Both the position numbers and the translations under genes were made by a program. The notes under the pieces are model-generated. The model made no database searches, was not told the origin of the DNA, and worked only from the letters and a program-made list of their open reading frames with translations. From NCBI GenBank assembly GCA_028023455.1, contig JAQFVV010012974.1:292651-356650 (forward strand): a stretch of 64,000 bases of DNA, given 5' to 3'. Positions 1-11,635 of the stretch are shown here, in pieces. Numbering within the stretch: the stretch's first letter is position 1; each line of letters opens with the position of its first letter. This DNA comes from Epiperipatus broadwayi (taxonomy: Eukaryota > Onychophora > Udeonychophora > Euonychophora > Peripatidae).

Positions 1-310
1 AAAACTGTTGATCTATTTTATGTTTCATGAATAAATTTGTTTTTTTTTCCATTTCAAGCTGTTTAATTTTAGAAATTTGTTAAATTTAAAATCTTTTTTT
101 ATTTGCATTTAAGTGAAAAGTTGTTTTAACTAAAAAAAGAACTATACATTTGAAATAATAGATTTACTATTGTAAGAAACTATTAAAATTATGATTAATA
201 ATAGAATGTGAATGTGTGGATTGTCAACAAATAGAGTGTATTTTAAGTTAGATATAAATAATGATAAGAGAGATGCCAACTAAAATTTTAAAAAATTTTA
301 TATAAAAAAT
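1..310. other. AT-rich sequence, no gene seen
   Basis: Only low-complexity AT-rich sequence is visible. No open frame with recognisable protein motifs is present. Confidence 0.5.
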
Positions 311-313
311 TAA

Positions 314-501
<188 letters not shown>

Positions 502-749
502 GTTTCAAAAAGGGGACTTTATTCAATCTAGAAAACAGGTTACATTAATAATTTTTATATACATGCATTTACACTAATATTTCCAAGGATTGTATATATT
601 GTTTTTAAGTTCTTTCCAAGTTCTTACATAGATATACCTGGTGAGTGATGGATTGTTTATCCTAAGTTATCATTTATTGATTCATGGATTTTTTGCTGTC
701 CATTTTCTTGTTCTCTTTTTAAGTCTATTGTTGAGGCAAGGCAGAACTA

Positions 750-3104
750 TTAGAGATTTGACCGTTGTTTTACAAGTGACCAAGTAGCCACAAAAATGTC
801 TGGGTGTGCTATTTTATTGTCTCTGGTTTTTAATTGTGCTAACTTGTTGTGAAAAGTTGATGGATGCCGCCTTGTATTGTTGCCAAAAGCAAATGTGCAT
901 CGCGTGCACCAAAATGCATAAAGTACGAAGGTTGCTGCTCGGATTGTTGGGGTGGATGTTCTGCAGAATTGACTGATAATATCTTGCAGGGAGATGTTTG
1001 GTTTTCTGTATATATTTGTTATTTCATGCCGAATATTGTTTAATGCTGGGCAGTTGTAAAACAGATGTTGTTGAGTTTCTTCTGCTTGGTGGCATAGCGT
1101 GCAGAAGGGGTCTATTTTTGTATATAATCGTCTGTATCTTAAGAAATATGATGTTGGCAAAGCATATAGATTTAGTTTCAGGAGGAAATCAAAGAATTTG
1201 GGCTCCAAGGACCATTTTTTAAATTTTTTAAGCAGCTGTCGGTTGTTTATTCCGAGCATCTGTGTTGAAATATCTGATGTATATCCTGGGTATATCATTG
1301 CATATATCTGCCAATATGAATATTTTGTTGTTGTTTGCAGTGATATTTGAGTATGTGTGATTCTGAACTGGTTTATAACTGATGATAGATAGCAATGTGA
1401 AGGTGGAGGTTTGTCTGTGGGTATTATTTGTATTAGATACTGGAGTTCTGGGAAATGTCTGAGGGTGGCTATTATCAGGTTTGTGGTCTTTTGTATTCGA
1501 AAAATATCTATGTTATGCAGCCCCAAACCATTGTGTATTGCTGGTCGACTAAGCTGTTTTCCAGATATTGACACTGTCTTTCTATTCCATAGGAGTTTAT
1601 TGCAATATGAAGAGATTTTTGATGTAAAGGCTTTTGAGAATTGAATTATGGGAGAATAATAGATAATCTTGGTGATTACCAGCTGATTGAACAATTGTAC
1701 TTTAGCATATATTGAGAGGTATGCTTTTGATAGTGAGGCAGTGATCCATTCTGCTTCATCTTTTAACTTGTTCTGGATTTTTTGCCTCATTGTGTTTGTT
1801 CCCATGTAGAAAGGAAAACCGAGGAAAGGAGATGGTTTGCCTTGGAAAATTTGCATGCATGGCTTACTGGTGTATAGAGACCAAGCAGCAGGCTTATTTT
1901 GATTAAATTTTAGATGGTGTGTTGCTTGAAAGTCTTGCAGTATTTTCTGTAGTATTGGTATCTGTTTTCTTGATGGTAGGAAGACTGTGATGTCATCCAT
2001 ATATGCAATACAGGCTTTATGTTGTGATGTGCCTGGTATCTGAATGCCCTTGATACTCTGCTGAATTTTGAGTATGAGTGGGTTGATGTAAAAAGTAAAT
2101 AGCAGTGAGCTTAGTGGTGAGCCTTGGGATATGGATTGTGTGGGAATGAATGATGGGGAATTTTTGCCATTGAGTGTGATATGTATTTCTCTGCTAAGTA
2201 GTAGGTTTGTGAGCAGGTACAGATGAGTTCATGGAATTGTGGTGTCAGCTAGCATATTGATTAATGTATTGATGTCGACCGAATCAAAAGCCGCTTCTAT
2301 ATCAAGTTGAACTGCAATTGGTGCATACTTCTTTCTGTCCCGTACTGAGTTTATAACTGTTTTGAATATCATTGCAGCCTGTGCAGTTGATGATTGCTTC
2401 CTTGCAAACTGGCTGTGTGAAATTAGTGGTAGAATATGTGGCTCTAGGCTGTCTTTGAGTACTTTTTCAATTATTTTAATTGTAAGTGGCCCCATTGAGA
2501 TTGGTCATAGGTTAGATAGTGTTGATACATGGACTTTTTTCTTGTTGAAGGGGACTATTGCTATTGGATATAAACCTTGAATGTCATGCAACTTCTGTGA
2601 TAGATGATTTGCAAGGTCACATAAATATTGGCTAGTGAACTGACTGAGATGTGCAAGGACAAATTTGGGGATTCCATGTGTTCCTGGGTGACATGCATTA
2701 GGTACTGTTGCCAGTTTAGTAGCAAATTCTGTGATTTTATATGGAGTATTTGTTTCTGGTTTTCCAAATACATTAGGATTATATTTGACTAGGTGGTATG
2801 CTTGCAGCTTTTGTTTGAAATGCTGATAGATCGGTTTTAACATATTATCTCCTGCATATGTGTGCCCCTGCTCTGTGAGTGCCATTGGCACTCTGACAGT
2901 GGATGGGTAGCCCAAGGCCCAGCGAATGTATTTTCTTGTCCATGTGTGTTGTTGGCCGAGGCAGACTTTACTCTTTTTTATTGCTAGGTAGTTTTTCAGG
3001 TGGTTACAGATGTTATTGTATGTTTGTGTAAGTCTGCGTATATGTTGTTGACTGGTGTGTGTTGGGTTTATCATTGTAATCCATTTATGTATTTCATCAG
3101 CCAG
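750..3104 (-). pseudogene. LINE ORF2, reverse transcriptase and C-terminal part (broken)
   Basis: Three open segments (2505-3074, 2229-2495, 750-2000 and its upstream extension) share one frame and are separated only by two TGA stops. One TGA, near 2505, replaces the Arg of the NLRPIS motif and the other is near 2229; both look like CGA-to-TGA changes. RT landmarks are QLDIEAAFDSV (motif A), QGSPLSSLLF (motif B) and the catalytic YMDD at about 1992-2003. The C-terminal part has an LWN-R block, GLGL, and a CTLCH...H...C motif typical of the lineage. The enzyme would copy element RNA at the nicked target. It is inactive as written. Confidence 0.85.
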
Positions 3105-3106
3105 TG

Positions 3107-4033
3107 CTAGCAGTCTTGAGGGTGGGGGGATTTGCGTGTAATGTGATCTATATTAAATGATAAAATGTTTATGAATGCTAAATATCTTTGAATGGGGTTA
3201 AGTTGCATATTTTTGATTTTGTGAAGCATTATATATGTTTCTGAAAAAATAAATTCTGGGGTAGAAGTTGGAAGTAGAATTCTGATTGTTTTACCATGTG
3301 TAAGTGCAGTTGTTTGAATTCCTGTCAGATTGATTAGTATGGTTTGTGCAGAGTGATCAGAGAAGGGAGATGGGTTGATGTTTAGGCTGATTTGATGGTG
3401 TAACATAGGTGAATAAAAGCACAGATCAATTTTTGATGTATGACGTCCATTGTGAAAGGTAACTGCCTCATTTGACAGAAAACCCTCTGCACTCGTAAGT
3501 GGAATTGATATTTGATGCAGCCACTTTAAAATGAACTCTTTGTATTTCATGTTGAAATCCCCAATTAGTATGGTTGGATGTGAATTAGAGCCCAGTAAGG
3601 AGTTAATGTTTAATATAATATTTGAGATAATTGTAGGGCTCGGTGGAATATACACAAATATAATGTTTAGTGTGATGATTTGATGACTAAAAGTTACTAT
3701 TAGTAAATTTGCATCTATATATATGATTTTGAATGTGTCAAATGGACAACTTTGTGTTATGAGCAGTCCAGTACCCCCTGAGGGAGATGATGTGTCTCTA
3801 GAGCATGCACAGTAGCCTTCTCTGCTTAGATGTACTGTGGGGTCAATTTGTGAGCCACTATATATTTTAGTTTCTAGAAGTCCTAGTATATGAGGTTGTG
3901 TAATCTTTATCCATTGTTGTAGCTGATGTATTTTGTTGACTGAGTTGAGCCCTCTGATATTAAATGCTGTTATTTTTAGCTTCATTATCATGATTGGCTG
4001 CGAGTTGGTTTCACAGTGTGTTGAGGTTTGCAT
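3107..4033 (-). CDS. LINE ORF2, endonuclease part (fragment)
   Basis: A frame of 308 residues encodes an apurinic/apyrimidinic-type endonuclease, which nicks target DNA to prime reverse transcription. Family landmarks appear in order: Asn in FNIRGLNS near residue 25, Glu in LLETK near residue 54, GDFN near the middle, and SDHS in the C-terminal third. The frame stops shortly after the domain because of a one-base slip at a run of six C (minus strand) near 3125-3130. The RT continues in another frame immediately beyond. In an intact element this would be the N-terminus of ORF2, not a separate protein. Confidence 0.8.
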   Translation of the reverse strand: MQTSTHCETNSQPIMIMKLKITAFNIRGLNSVNKIHQLQQWIKITQPHILGLLETKIYSGSQIDPTVHLSREGYCACSRDTSSPSGGTGLLITQSCPFDTFKIIYIDANLLIVTFSHQIITLNIIFVYIPPSPTIISNIILNINSLLGSNSHPTILIGDFNMKYKEFILKWLHQISIPLTSAEGFLSNEAVTFHNGRHTSKIDLCFYSPMLHHQISLNINPSPFSDHSAQTILINLTGIQTTALTHGKTIRILLPTSTPEFIFSETYIMLHKIKNMQLNPIQRYLAFINILSFNIDHITRKSPHPQDC

Positions 4034-5523
4034 GAAGCTTTTGCATATTCTCTAGTGTTTTGTGAGCAGTTATTAGTGGTTTGATTACTATCCAGCTCCA
4101 TAGGTATTAAGTTTTCTGCAAAGTGTTCAATCATTTCTGTTAGAGTATTGTTTTCATCTGTTTTGGCTCTTTTTGATTTATTTCTCCTTGGCCGACCAGC
4201 TTTTTGGACTTCTGTTGGTGTTGTTTCTATGGGAGGGAGGCATGGGGTTAGTGACTCTAGAATATCTGTAGATGTTTTGTTTATAATTATATGTGGCATG
4301 CTTGTTTTTGGGGAGTTGTATGTATCATTTGATATGTCTGGATTTGAGTCTGATGTGTTACTGATTGATATGCCTGGTGTTTGTGATACTTCAGGTATGA
4401 TTTTTGCTTGATTTTGATCTATTTGATCAGTGCTTTCATTTAATTTATTCGAGCTATCTGTTGTAGTTTCAAGTATATTTGTGTTTTCTTCTGCATGTTT
4501 GTTTTTAGTAGCTTCATTTGTACTGTAATTGTTTTCATATTGACTGTTTGAGTTGCTGGTGTTATCTTGTGTATTGTTGCTCTCTTCATGTTGGGATTGG
4601 ATGTGCTGATTATTTGGTGTCTGGCCCTGTATGAGTTGGCTATCCATGCACTGTGTGGCTAGATGACCACGCTTGCCACAGGCATAGCATTGTGGTTTTA
4701 AACCTCTTATATATAGGCTCAGCATAGCTTCCTGATCTGCAATTTGTGTTGGTATAGATTCTGGGTCAATGTCTTTGTGTAATTTTAACTTAAAATCATA
4801 GCTATTGCTGTATATTGGTATTGGTGTGTCTTTGAGGTATATTGGTTGAAATGCTATAACCTTGCCAAATGGATCCATCATTTTTTGAAAGTCTTGTTTT
4901 GTGTATCCAAAATATGTATTTTTTATTATTCCTGTAATTTGGTTCAGTCGATCTTGATCGACTATAACAATTGCGTAATTGTCTAATGTTTTAATTTGGT
5001 TTAGAAATCGGTTCTTTTGACTACTGTTAAGAAATTCGATTGCGAGGTATCTGGGATTTGGATGATCTGCGATTCTTACGATCATTTCCCACAGTTCATT
5101 TTCAGTTATTGCTTGATATAATAACGTGCGTGGAAACCGATACAACGATATATTTGCGTCTGTGGCAGATATTACTATTGAGTTTGGTGAAAAAAATCTT
5201 TTGAACGATGTATAGAGTCCCCGTGGAATCGTGTTGTTAAAGTGTTCATTAATTCTTTCTAGCATATTATCAGTCCAGTGTGCAAGGGGAGGGTCTTGGT
5301 TTACCTGTATCTTTAAATCTAACTGTTTTATATCATTCGGATTTGTTTTTCTAAATCTTGGAACTATTTTATTATTTATTGTAGTCGCGAAATTCTTTGA
5401 ACTTGTTGCTTGCATGTTAGTTTTTGTGACCGTGGCGGACGATTTGACGGTGTCTAAATTTTTACACACTTCAGCGGCCATATTGACGCCAAATGCTCGA
5501 TCATGCATAGCTGTGGGTTCCAT
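3988..5523 (-). CDS. LINE ORF1 protein with CCHC zinc knuckle
   Basis: This is an uninterrupted 511-residue frame. ORF1 proteins of this lineage bind the element RNA to form the ribonucleoprotein that enters the nucleus. A single CCHC knuckle (CYACGKRGHLATQC) lies near residues 277-291. The N-terminal half before it resembles the RNA-binding-like region of Tx1 ORF1 proteins. The region after it is Asn/Ser/Thr-rich and low in complexity. A basic patch (GRPRRNKSKRAK) near residues 440-452 could act as a nuclear signal. I took the first ATG after the leader as the start. The stop lies 46 nt inside the endonuclease frame, which suggests ORF2 is reached by reinitiation or a similar mechanism. That this frame stayed open while ORF2 broke is probably chance in a fairly young copy. 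Confidence 0.8.
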   Translation of the reverse strand: MEPTAMHDRAFGVNMAAEVCKNLDTVKSSATVTKTNMQATSSKNFATTINNKIVPRFRKTNPNDIKQLDLKIQVNQDPPLAHWTDNMLERINEHFNNTIPRGLYTSFKRFFSPNSIVISATDANISLYRFPRTLLYQAITENELWEMIVRIADHPNPRYLAIEFLNSSQKNRFLNQIKTLDNYAIVIVDQDRLNQITGIIKNTYFGYTKQDFQKMMDPFGKVIAFQPIYLKDTPIPIYSNSYDFKLKLHKDIDPESIPTQIADQEAMLSLYIRGLKPQCYACGKRGHLATQCMDSQLIQGQTPNNQHIQSQHEESNNTQDNTSNSNSQYENNYSTNEATKNKHAEENTNILETTTDSSNKLNESTDQIDQNQAKIIPEVSQTPGISISNTSDSNPDISNDTYNSPKTSMPHIIINKTSTDILESLTPCLPPIETTPTEVQKAGRPRRNKSKRAKTDENNTLTEMIEHFAENLIPMELDSNQTTNNCSQNTREYAKASCKPQHTVKPTRSQS

Positions 5524-5748
5524 TTTTTTTTTTATAAAAACAAAGAAATTTTTGGTAACGTAAGTGTTTTTTATGATATTCTTGAGCTAGTTTATGATTT
5601 TCATTAATTATAGTTTCAAAAATATTTATTTTTATTTTATGAAATTATCTATATTTGTTTGATTTTAAATTGTGGCATTATTATTAGATTTTTGGGGGTT
5701 TGAAACCCAACTACTTTAATATTACTTACCGGCACTATCAGGATTTTC

Positions 5749-6061
<313 letters not shown>

Positions 6062-6896
6062 CCATTAAAAAAAGGTTTTGTAGTGAAATTATCATTGATA
6101 TTGATATTATTGATTCTATTTGGAATGAGGTTTCACTGCCATACAAAAATAAATTATTAATTGGTAATTTATATATTCCTTCAAATATTGTATAAAGTCA
6201 ATTGTTTTTGTCATTGGAAGTTTTGTAGAGTAAGTTAGTCACTTATAAACATTATATAATGTTAATGGGGAATTTTAATGTCCTTTCTATGTTTTCAGCA
6301 AATGGGAATAATTATTCAGATTATTATTTACAGAAAAGTCAAAGAATCTTAGAATTTTTGAGTGTATTTGGTTTGATTCAATTTAATTTTATATATAATG
6401 ATTGTAGTAAAATACTTGATTTAGTCTTGACTAATTTTTGTTATTTGAATTGTAAAAAAGGATGACCATTAGTTAATGAGGATTTGCATCATTTTTGCTT
6501 AGAATTTTCTAAAGATATAAATTTTATTAAAACAGTTAATGTCAGACAAATATATAAAAATTATAAAAAAGTGATTATTTGAGTCTTTATTATCATGTCT
6601 CAAATATTGGAAGGAGTGAAATTTGGTCTTTAAATGATATTGATAAAGCAATTATAACTTTTAATAATGCTATGATAAATATCATGGATAATTGGATACT
6701 TCTGTCTTAAAGTAAAAGTTATAGGAATAAATATCCTGTTTAGTTTTCTGGTAAACTTATATCAATTCTAATGAAAAAAAATAGGTGGTCATAAATTATA
6801 TATATATATATATAAACAAAATCAAAGTTTTATTGAAACAATTTTGTTAATTTTAGAAAATTGTTTCCACATAAAGAAAAAATCTGTCATCATTTG

Positions 6897-7204
6897 TATA
6901 TTGATTATAAGCCAATAAACATCACATGACCAACATCTCTTATGCTGTGTATAACTGTTGTTAAAACAGGCAATACTCACTATACATATGCTACACATAG
7001 CAAGCTAGAGTAATCAATGGATGCCAGAAGGCTTGTGCATAAAATCCCCATCTAGTGCCTACTCATCCAATATCCCCAGACTAGTTTCTGGCTTGTGGCC
7101 TTCATCAGTGAGGAGCCTTGGATCTGAGAGAACTGCATCTAGATCTTAGGATCTCTGTGTGTGGCATACGTATAGTGAGTTTTGCCTGTTTTATATTGAT
7201 TATA
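6897..7204 (-). mobile_element. Family 1 hammerhead-bearing repeat, 282 bp with 13-bp target duplication
   Basis: TATATTGATTATA occurs at 6897-6909 and again at 7192-7204, and the decayed LINE resumes after it, so the insert is exactly 6910-7191. Its ends are inverted (AAAACAGGCAA... on the left, ...TTGCCTGTTT on the right). The hammerhead sense is the minus strand. No protein is encoded. This is the cleanest family 1 insertion and shows that the family moves as a discrete unit. Confidence 0.8.
7065..7123 (-). ncRNA. Hammerhead ribozyme, family 1 copy A
   Basis: On the minus strand: CTGATGA (7102-7108), a stem II of GGC/GCC flanked by an A-A mismatch, GAAAC (7084-7088), palindrome ACTAGT (7080-7085), then C as the NUH site. 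Stem I pairs CCTCA with TGGGG, skips an internal loop, then pairs ATCCAA with TTGGAT. Both core boxes are intact in this copy. Activity is inferred only. Confidence 0.75.
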
Positions 7205-8559
7205 TGCAGAAAAATATTAAATATAATTCAAAGTGTTTTGGTTATATGTCAAATATTTAATGGCATTAAATTTAAGTCAATGAATAATGTTTCAAGTAAC
7301 TCATTAAATTCGGAAGATTTTAGGAAACAATTTTTTTGCAGTCATATTTTTACTTTATTTTTACAAAAATCTGTTTTTCCTAACATTTATAAATTATCTA
7401 GAGTTGTTCTAATTTGGAAGAAGGGGACTAAAAATGATCCAAAAAACTATAGGACAATACCATTGTTAGGCAGCATTTCAAAATTTTTTGAAAGATGTGT
7501 ATATAATTCTCTATAATTTCAAGTTAAGAGATGTATTCCTATTTTTTAGCATGACTTTATTCCAACTAGATCAGTAGAGACAAATTTGGTAATAATGAAT
7601 GATCATACAGCTAAAGCTATACATGAGCAGGATTGTTTGGATATAATATATTTTGATCTTAGTAATGCTTTTGATATAGTTAATCATAGCATTTTAATAT
7701 CAAAATTAGATTGGGATTTTCTTCCTCTCTTTTACTATAGTTTAAATTCTATTTAAGTGATTGTCCAAATTATGTTTATTACAGATTTGAAGAATCTGAT
7801 ATTTATTACTATAAAAGTAGAGTAGAGTCCCTTTGGAAAGTATTCTTGGACCAATTTTATTTTCATTACACACATATGATATATTAAAATTGTTAGCAAT
7901 TGTAATATTTTGCAATTTTCTGATGATGTAATGTTATTTCTTAGAATTGATAATTTATCTGATCATTTAGATTGTGGAGTTCTATAAATGTCTTCGTGAT
8001 TTGGTGTAAAAATAAAAACCGGATGATTGTTAACATTGAAAAAACATTTGTTATGTCATTCTGTAATAAAACGTTTCCCTTTTTTTCACTATTCTGTAGA
8101 TAATATTGATATTCCTAGAAAAAATGGGATAAAAGATTTAAGGATTTAGTTTTAAAGTAATGTTTTTTTATTTGATTCACATTAATAAAATTATTTTTAA
8201 ATGTAATAAGATTACTGGAGTTATAGAAAAGTCAAACATAGACAATCTTGCATTTATTTATTGTATGTAATGCTTGAACTTATAATTAATAATTGCTATG
8301 TTGTTTGGAATTCTAAATGAAAATGTTATGAGGAACAATTGCAGAATGTAATGAAGAAGTACTTTAAGTATGTAAGTTTAGAATTACCTTTAGATTGTGA
8401 AACATATCTTATGAAAAGAAGAATTTTGAATAATGTAATATTTTTAAGAAAAAAATGTTTTATGTGAATTTGATGTATTGGAATTTGTTCATAATATATA
8501 CTATAAAATTCCTAATATAATGAGAAATAGTAATTTATATTAAAAAATATTTATAAGAA

Positions 8560-9150
8560 AACTGCTATGATTAGAATGCCCGTGATATATAATAAGATAT
8601 TTTTGAATTTTAATATATATTAATTTAAATTGATATGACTTTTTAAAACAATGTAAACAAATTCTTGGTTTGTAAAAGCTGTAAAATAATTGGATTGTTA
8701 CTAATCTGTTGTTACATGCTTAATAAATTGCATTGGATTATTATTAATGTCAGGTCTTCTAAATGCATTGTTTCAATGGTAAAAAAAGATTATTTTAATG
8801 TTTAATATATTGTTGTAGATTGATTTATTCTAATTAGGAGTTAGTAAATTTGAGTTGTTATATGTATTATTTAAATAGTGGCTATCTTATGCGTGGCATT
8901 ATAATATGCAAAAATATCTATTTAAATAAGAAATGATAAATTATTTTTGTTGCAGTTATTATTATTTAAGAGACAATAAATGTCTATTATCATATGTTTA
9001 AATAAATATGTGCATGTATTTTTAGTGATATATTTATGTCATTTCTTCAAATAAAACACTGCTTATTATTTTAAGTCAGTTTACTTAGGAATTTTATATA
9101 TTATAAATAAATAGGTTTGATGTATTGAAATAGATATTGCTTTGTTAAAA
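8560..9150. other. AT-rich sequence, no gene seen
   Basis: No motif, repeat family or credible frame is recognised beyond the LINE relic before it. Confidence 0.45.
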
Positions 9151-9154
9151 AATT

Positions 9155-9252
9155 TTTTTTTCTCATGTGTCATAGCATCAGCCGGCAAGCGAACCTGATA
9201 ACCCGGGACAACTGCTTGTAAAGCAGCTGTCGCTGACTTTTCGACCACCAAT
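9155..9252 (-). mobile_element. tRNA-derived SINE copy
   Basis: The minus strand carries a tRNA-like 5' part with an A-box-like TGGTCGAAAAG, an anticodon-arm-like CTGC/GCAG hairpin around TTTACAA, and a B-box-like GGTTCGCTTGC. It ends in GATGCTATGACAC and an A-rich tail. A second copy at 35209-35306 shares start, end and tail, which fits a short SINE rather than a tRNA gene. There is no CCA end or clean acceptor stem. Confidence 0.65.
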
Positions 9253-10004
9253 ATGTCATAATTTAAATTAATTTCTTTATTTTAGTATTAAATAATCGAA
9301 ACATATTCCTTCATAACCCTTCTTAAGTTCTCTTTTTTAAAATCATAGAAGAATTACGCTCAGATATTGAAAGAAGTGATTCACATTAAATTCAAAATGT
9401 AACAAATTCACTATATATAAAAGAAAGAAAAAAATATGTTTATCATTTATTAAAATAATGAGGTCATTTAAATGTAAACAAATGTATATAACTTTTTTTA
9501 ATTAAATTTGATTTTTGAATTTTTACCTTTTAATCATAAGATTATCAATTATCACCATCATTGATTGTCTTGTCACAAATATTAGAGCTGCTAAGACATT
9601 AAACACCCATATACAAATATTTTATTGTGGTTAATAATATTAAATTACCATTGGCTATTATAATATAATGTGAAAAGAAATGAATGATGATTATATTAAA
9701 AGAAGTTTTAAAATTATTTACTTACTTATTTTAAATTTATTTTGGATTTAATAAAATGCCCTTTGATTCCGAGATGTATTTATTTAAAAATACACCACAT
9801 GTGATAAAAACAGTCTTAGTCAGATGTTAAAATACATTTATCTTTTATTATATATATAATATTTAAATGCATGTATATTGTCTATACTAAACTTTATGTA
9901 ATTAAAAGGAGCTTGAACTCAGGCTTTCAAATGTCTCACAGCCATCCAATCCATCTTACACAACTGATAAACATGACCACATATATGTGAAAAAAATAAA
10001 TGTT

Positions 10005-10062
10005 CTCCCTTATGTAAATTTTGTGCTGAATCAGCACTCATCAGTTGAACCAGATCACCATC
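10005..10062 (-). ncRNA. Hammerhead motif, family 2 (decayed)
   Basis: CTGATGA at 10038-10044 on the minus strand is followed by the GTGCTG/CAGCAC-type stem II. GAAA has become AAAA and stem III is altered, so it is probably inactive. Confidence 0.55.
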
Positions 10063-10361
10063 TCCAACACATATATACAATTGTTGCTCAGTTTATATAT
10101 TAAAAAATGAATCTTCAAACATTAATGGACAAGTTTCAATTTTTCTCCATTCTCCAACTATTCAGCCATCCATATCATTAAAAATGTGAGGATTAAATGC
10201 TCAAGACCCTTGATGATGTTAATATTATTATCCTCAGATTTTCAATAATATGGATGGCTGAAGAGTTGGAGACTGGAGAAGATTGAAACTTGTCCATTAA
10301 AGTTTGAAGATTTGCTATCTTAATATATAAACTGAGAAGTGATTGTATATGTGTGTTGGAG

Positions 10362-10423
10362 ATGGCCATCTAGACCAACTGATAGGTGATGGTTCAGCAC
10401 AAATTATGTATATTGGAGATCAC
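10362..10423 (+). ncRNA. Hammerhead motif, family 2 (decayed)
   Basis: CCAA before the core pairs with TTGG after it, and the flanking GATC-type pairing is kept. The core has changed to CTGATAG and GAAA is disturbed. Confidence 0.5.
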
Positions 10424-10738
10424 TTGTCTTTTTCACATGTATGTGGTCATGTGCATCAGTTATAGAAGATGGATTGAATAGCTGTATATATGTAATCTGG
10501 GTCAGATATTTTATTACTATTGTTCATGCTTAATGATTGGTACATACAATTTTGAGCTTAATTAATTCATGGAGAATAACAGTCTCACTCTCTTTCATAT
10601 GTCCCAATATAGTTTTGGCTTGCCCAGTTTACAGAATTATTAGATAGAACCCTTCTCACATACTTTTTTAAGTTTCTTTCACCCCAAATCAATGAAGCAT
10701 TATAGAGAGGTTCTCATTCCCATTTCATACCATTACAA

Positions 10739-10762
10739 TATATATATATATATATATCTGAA

Positions 10763-10802
<40 letters not shown>
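10739..10802. repeat. (AT)n tracts at the apex of an inverted repeat
   Basis: CTGAATCTCATAT on the left and ATATGAGATTCAG on the right flank an (AT)n core. The sequence CATACCATTACAA immediately precedes the first (TA)n run. Confidence 0.9.
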
Positions 10803-10806
<4 letters not shown>

Positions 10807-10889
10807 TTCAGACCCAGACATTCAAGCTCCCATCAGCTATGCACTCTAATATAACTGATAAACATGATAATACACATGTAAAATGAGAC

Positions 10890-10953
10890 CAATGATCTTT
10901 AACATTCAAATTTTGTGCTAAACTAGCACTCATCATTGGTCCAGATCAACATT
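10890..10953 (-). ncRNA. Hammerhead motif, family 2 (decayed)
   Basis: Stem II GTGCTA/TAGCAC is kept. The first C of the core is lost (AATGATGA) and GAAA reads AAAA. Confidence 0.5.
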
Positions 10954-11241
10954 ACACGCACATATACATAGAATAAAATCAGTACTCAGTTTATATTAAG
11001 ATGACAAATCTTCAACCTGCAATGGACAGGCTTCAATCTACTCCATCCTCCATCTCTTCAGCTATGCATATCATGGAAAATCTGATGATGGAATGTCCTA
11101 ATCCCTTAATGATGCCAATATTATTGTCATGCCCATGTTGACTTTAAGTCACTCTGACCCCTCATGTAAAGGATATCATCCATTTAAATACATAGAAGAG
11201 GTATGAGCAGGATACAGACTGAAGTAAAATTTGAGTACAAG

Positions 11242-11270
11242 TACATATATATATATATATATATATACTT
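11242..11270. repeat. (AT)n at the apex of a palindrome
   Basis: AAATTTGAGTACAAGT lies on one side and its exact reverse complement on the other. Confidence 0.9.
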
Positions 11271-11303
11271 GTACTCAAATTTATATATGTAAATCAAATC
11301 AAG

Positions 11304-11329
11304 TATATATATATATATATATATATATT
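11304..11329. repeat. (AT)n at the apex of a palindrome
   Basis: The flanks CAAATCAAGTATA and TATACTTGATTTG are inverted copies of each other. Confidence 0.9.
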
Positions 11330-11424
11330 ATACTTGATTTGAACCCAGATGTTTAAGATTCTTTGAACTATCTATTCTATCTCATACAACTGATAAGCAT
11401 GACCATACACATGTGGAAAAGATC

Positions 11425-11485
11425 AATGACCTCCAATATACATAGTTCATGCTAAACCAGCATTCATCAGTTGGTCTAGATCATC
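11425..11485 (-). ncRNA. Hammerhead ribozyme, family 2 (one core change)
   Basis: CCAA-CTGATGA is intact with core TCATCAG at 11464-11470 on the plus strand. Stem II ATGCTG/TAGCAT and TTGG of stem I are kept. GAAA reads GAAC, which breaks the A-U pair at the base of stem III. Confidence 0.6.
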
Positions 11486-11635
11486 ATCTCCCATACAGAT
11501 AAATATATATATTTGTATTCAAATATTACAGATTCAGCCTGTGCCCTGCACTTCTCTTTTCTGTATATTTAAATTGATAAAGTTCTATACATGAGGGGTC
11601 CATGTGACAAAAAATTAATATGTTCAGAACAATAA

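Larger units (their letters stand above)
502..5747 (-). mobile_element. Tx1/L1-like non-LTR retrotransposon, nearly full length
   Basis: Read on the minus strand, the element has a 5' leader of about 220 bp, an ORF1 with a CCHC zinc knuckle, an ORF2 with apurinic-type endonuclease, reverse transcriptase and a C-terminal Cys-His motif, a short 3' UTR, and then an (AAT)n tract. ORF1 and ORF2 overlap by 46 nt. The LWN plus GLGL block after the RT and the terminal CxxC-H-C motif fit the L1/Tx1 lineage. ORF1 is intact, while ORF2 carries one frameshift and two in-frame stops, so this copy cannot make a working ORF2 protein. Both ends abut (ATT)n. The clade call is from motifs only. Confidence 0.85.
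9895..10495. mobile_element. Family 2 hammerhead-bearing repeat, inverted pair
   Basis: A minus-sense copy (about 9901-10210) meets a plus-sense copy (about 10225-10490), joined near 10210-10225. Shared landmarks are the GGATGGCTGAAGAGTTGGAG block, the TTTGAAGATT block, the hammerhead, and a terminal GAGCTTGAA-like end. No coding sequence is apparent. The palindromic layout recurs in most family 2 and family 1 loci. Confidence 0.7.
10803..11635 (-). mobile_element. Family 2 repeat, two tandem minus-sense copies
   Basis: Two hammerhead cores lie in the same orientation about 525 bp apart (cores near 10930 and 11467). The spacer has the family 2 blocks plus two (AT)n expansions, so the monomer is near 500 bp allowing for those. 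Tandem same-sense units are what retrozyme-type transcripts need for monomer release. Confidence 0.65.
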
